Shown piece after piece: positions 61,838-64,000 of a DNA stretch of 64,000 nt. The stretch lies in the NCBI RefSeq assembly GCF_016863435.1, contig NZ_BOOW01000020.1, positions 1-64,000 on the forward strand, written 5' to 3'. The translations under genes and the position numbers were made by a program. The notes beneath the pieces are model-generated. The model saw only the letters and a list, made by a program, of their open reading frames with translations. It was not told where the DNA came from and searched no databases. Source of the stretch: Sinosporangium siamense. GTDB lineage: Bacteria > Actinomycetota > Actinomycetes > Streptosporangiales > Streptosporangiaceae. The first letter of the stretch is position 1. Each line of letters opens with the position of its first letter.

Positions 61838-64000
61838 TCAGCGTTCCTCGGCCGATTCGGTCAGCGCGTCGCGGAGCGCGGCCCGGGAGACGACACCGAG
61901 CTTCGGGAACAGCTGGTATAGGTGGTTCGCGACGGTGCGAGGAGACAGGAAGAGCCGCTCGCCGATTTGCTTGTTGGTGAGCCCTTCGGCAGCGAGCATG
62001 GCGATCTCCCGCTGCTGGGGGGTGAGCGAGGCCATCCCCGTGGCCTCCCCCTGCCCTATGGACAGCCCGGTCGCCCGCAGTTCCGTGCCGGCTCTGGCCA
62101 CCCACGGCCGGGCGTCGAGGCTGCGGAAGGTGTCGAGCGCTGCGGACAACTGGGTGCGGGCCTCGGTGGTGGCCCTGTCGCGCCGCAGGCGTTCGCCGTA
62201 CACGAGTTGCAGGCGCGCCCGCTCGAACGGCCAGCGCTCGGCACCGGCGGTGGCGAGCGCAGCCTCGAACAACCGGGGATAGCGCCCGCCTGGGGCGACC
62301 ATTGCCGCCGAAGCGCCGCTGACCATCGCGAGCCGCGGCGAGATCACCGCCACACCGGCCCGGTCCACGGCGGCGGCGTGAGAGGCCGCCTCGGCGTGGC
62401 GTCCGGCCCGAACGCATGCCTCGACCAGGTCCGCGATGCTCCACAGCGCGTGCGGGACGTGCGAGGCCAGCACACCCGCCGGGCTGATGGCGGCGGACTG
62501 CCGGTAGGCCTCCTCGAAGTCGCCCCTGCCGAGTGCCGCCAGCGCTCTGATCTGCGAGGCGTAGGCCAGGAGAGCGCGCGCCCCTCGCGGCGTCGCCCAT
62601 CGGGTCAGCCGATCGGCCGACTCTGTGGCGGCCTCCTCCTGACCGCGCGCCGCAGCCAGCATCGCCCGCAAGTAGACCCCGGACCAGGCCGGCATTTGGT
62701 AGCCGTGCTTGTCGCACAGCGCCAGCCCCTCGTCGACGACCTGTTCCATCTCCTCCCACCGACCGGTGTGAAAGGCGTCATTGCCCAGAAGGAACAGCGC
62801 CTCGATCGCCGCGGTGACCGCTCCGCCGTCGCGGCCGTGTCCGACGGCCCGCCACAAGCCATCGCGGCACTGTCCCAGCCGGTCGACGTAGGCGGCTGCC
62901 ATGCCGACGCGGGAGATGCGCTCAGGGATGAGCTCCCGGTCCAGGCGCGCGATGACGGTGTCCAGCCGGTCGAGCACCGGCGGCGCCAGGCGGGCAGGGT
63001 CGGAGAACGCCTTGCCGATGACGTCCAGCAGCGCGGGCGGCCGCGGCCTGAGGCGGCCGATCGCGGCGTGAAAGGGCTTCCACAGTTCGGCACGTCCGCC
63101 GAAGAAGCACACCATGATCAGTGTGTACAGGCTCTGAATCAGCGACTTGTCGCGCACGTCGGCGGGGTCGGCCGCCGTCTCGATCGCACCGACGAGCAGG
63201 CGGTGGGCGCTGTCCACGTCGCCGTCGCCGTTGAGGAGGTGGTAGGCGGCGGCGACCGCCGTAAGCAGCGACCCGCCGTGCAGGTCCGCGCGGCGGGCCT
63301 GCTCCAGCAGGTGCGGTGCGTCACGCAGGTCGCCGTTGGCGATCGCGCCGATGTACGCGGCCGTCCCCAGCCGCGCGGCCCGGTCGGTGCCCGCCGGGCT
63401 CAGTTCGGCCGCGCGTATGAACAGCGTGACGGCCATGACGCCGTCGCCGCGGCACAGGTTGGCGTATGCCACGGCGTGCAGCAGCTCGGCGACCTCCTCA
63501 TCGGGCCCGCCGGCGGCCTCGGCCACGTGCCAGGCCCGCCGTTCCTGCTGGTCGGCGAGGCGTTCCGCGAGCAGCCGATGGGCGCGGCGGCGCTGCTCAC
63601 CCGCGGACAACTCCACCACCGCCGAGCCGATCAGCGGATGGCGGAAGAGGAGCCGCCCGCCGTGCTCGACCCGGACCAGCCGCGCCCGTTCCGCGGGGGC
63701 CAGCCCGTCTCCGGCGCGCAGGATGTTCAGGTCCCCGGTCCCGTCGAGTACGGCGAGCAGCAGCAGGTCGTAGGTCGCGGAGGGCAGGTCCCTGATCCGT
63801 GAGGCGAACACTGTCTGCAGGCGCCGGCTGAGCGGCAGGACCGGGGGCAGTGCCCTGCCCGAGACCCGCTGGAAGTCGCCGAGCGCCACCGGCAACTCCA
63901 GCAGGGCCAGCGGGTTGCCCTGCGCGTCGGCCAGCAGCCGCCGGTGAGCGCGGGGGGCCAGCGCAGGAAAGTGGGCCCTCAGCAGGGCGGAGGCGTCCCG
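61838..64000 (-). CDS. LAL/LuxR-family transcriptional regulator (5' end outside window)
   Basis: At least 720 residues are visible, and the frame stays open to the window edge, so the N-terminal ATPase part is missing. The final 65 residues hold the LuxR helix-turn-helix (LTPQQREIAMLAAEGLTNKQ and LSPRTVANHLYQLF). Before it lie helical repeats of the MalT-like arm, and the part at the window edge (LLADAQGNPLALLEL) is the LAL signature after the NTPase. It is an ATP-dependent activator type found next to exported enzymes and secondary metabolites. It points the same way as the CdtB-like unit, with a 136-base gap. Confidence 0.88.
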   Translation of the reverse strand, partial: RDASALLRAHFPALAPRAHRRLLADAQGNPLALLELPVALGDFQRVSGRALPPVLPLSRRLQTVFASRIRDLPSATYDLLLLAVLDGTGDLNILRAGDGLAPAERARLVRVEHGGRLLFRHPLIGSAVVELSAGEQRRRAHRLLAERLADQQERRAWHVAEAAGGPDEEVAELLHAVAYANLCRGDGVMAVTLFIRAAELSPAGTDRAARLGTAAYIGAIANGDLRDAPHLLEQARRADLHGGSLLTAVAAAYHLLNGDGDVDSAHRLLVGAIETAADPADVRDKSLIQSLYTLIMVCFFGGRAELWKPFHAAIGRLRPRPPALLDVIGKAFSDPARLAPPVLDRLDTVIARLDRELIPERISRVGMAAAYVDRLGQCRDGLWRAVGHGRDGGAVTAAIEALFLLGNDAFHTGRWEEMEQVVDEGLALCDKHGYQMPAWSGVYLRAMLAAARGQEEAATESADRLTRWATPRGARALLAYASQIRALAALGRGDFEEAYRQSAAISPAGVLASHVPHALWSIADLVEACVRAGRHAEAASHAAAVDRAGVAVISPRLAMVSGASAAMVAPGGRYPRLFEAALATAGAERWPFERARLQLVYGERLRRDRATTEARTQLSAALDTFRSLDARPWVARAGTELRATGLSIGQGEATGMASLTPQQREIAMLAAEGLTNKQIGERLFLSPRTVANHLYQLFPKLGVVSRAALRDALTESAEER

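Noticed and set aside
61922..63802. 626-codon plus-strand reading frame
   Set aside because: Antisense to the LuxR/LAL gene.

Overview
The window reads as a chromosomal segment of a high-GC filamentous actinomycete. Coding sequence is strongly GC-biased, GTG and TTG starts are common, and the gene stock is typical of Streptosporangiaceae-like or Streptomyces-like genomes: TetR, GntR, MerR, STAND and LAL-type LuxR regulators, a DUF6879-type protein and a single-chain acyl-CoA carboxylase. The exact genus cannot be fixed from the sequence alone. I saw no rRNA, tRNA, CRISPR array or intact transposon.

Layout. 1-8.4 kb holds small independent units: the end of a truncated pyruvate phosphate dikinase-like gene, a histidine phosphatase, a NUDIX hydrolase, a probable copper-responsive group (HTH protein, DHA2 MFS pump, copper chaperone, with three CsoR-like boxes), and an agmatinase divergent from its likely TetR regulator with two matching palindromic operators. 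8.4-15.7 kb is a tight catabolic operon divergent from a FadR-type GntR regulator: a secreted serine hydrolase, a polar amino-acid ABC importer, an S1P-lyase-like PLP enzyme, a hydroxypyruvate isomerase-like enzyme and a tartronate-semialdehyde/3-hydroxyisobutyrate reductase. Its substrate is unknown. 15.8-19 kb has a MerR/SDR divergent pair, an orphan MurG-like glycosyltransferase and a small Cys-rich protein.

19-36.7 kb is a CoA-dependent lipid or isoprenoid/steroid-like degradation cluster. It has paired acyl-CoA dehydrogenases, paired MaoC-type proteins, two thiolases, three SDRs, an MFS importer, a CoA ligase, a fused biotin-dependent acyl-CoA carboxylase, an alpha-methylacyl-CoA racemase-like protein and two TetR regulators. 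Three copies of one operator sit at its two divergent promoter regions, and a related palindrome precedes the second TetR gene.

36.8-61 kb is the most unusual part, a toxin-like accessory region. It carries an FAD-oxidase remnant, a 781-residue protein of unknown function with an internal duplication, and a 4346-residue orphan Tc-toxin A-like protein holding about 30 hemopexin-like repeats. These are followed by a STAND/TPR regulator with a DUF6879-type protein and an 89-residue partner, and by remnants of an ABC permease and an AraC regulator. Last is a secreted protein that joins a beta-helix, a CdtB-like nuclease and two beta-trefoil lectin-like segments in one chain, translationally coupled to an alpha/beta hydrolase. 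The window ends inside a LAL-type LuxR regulator.
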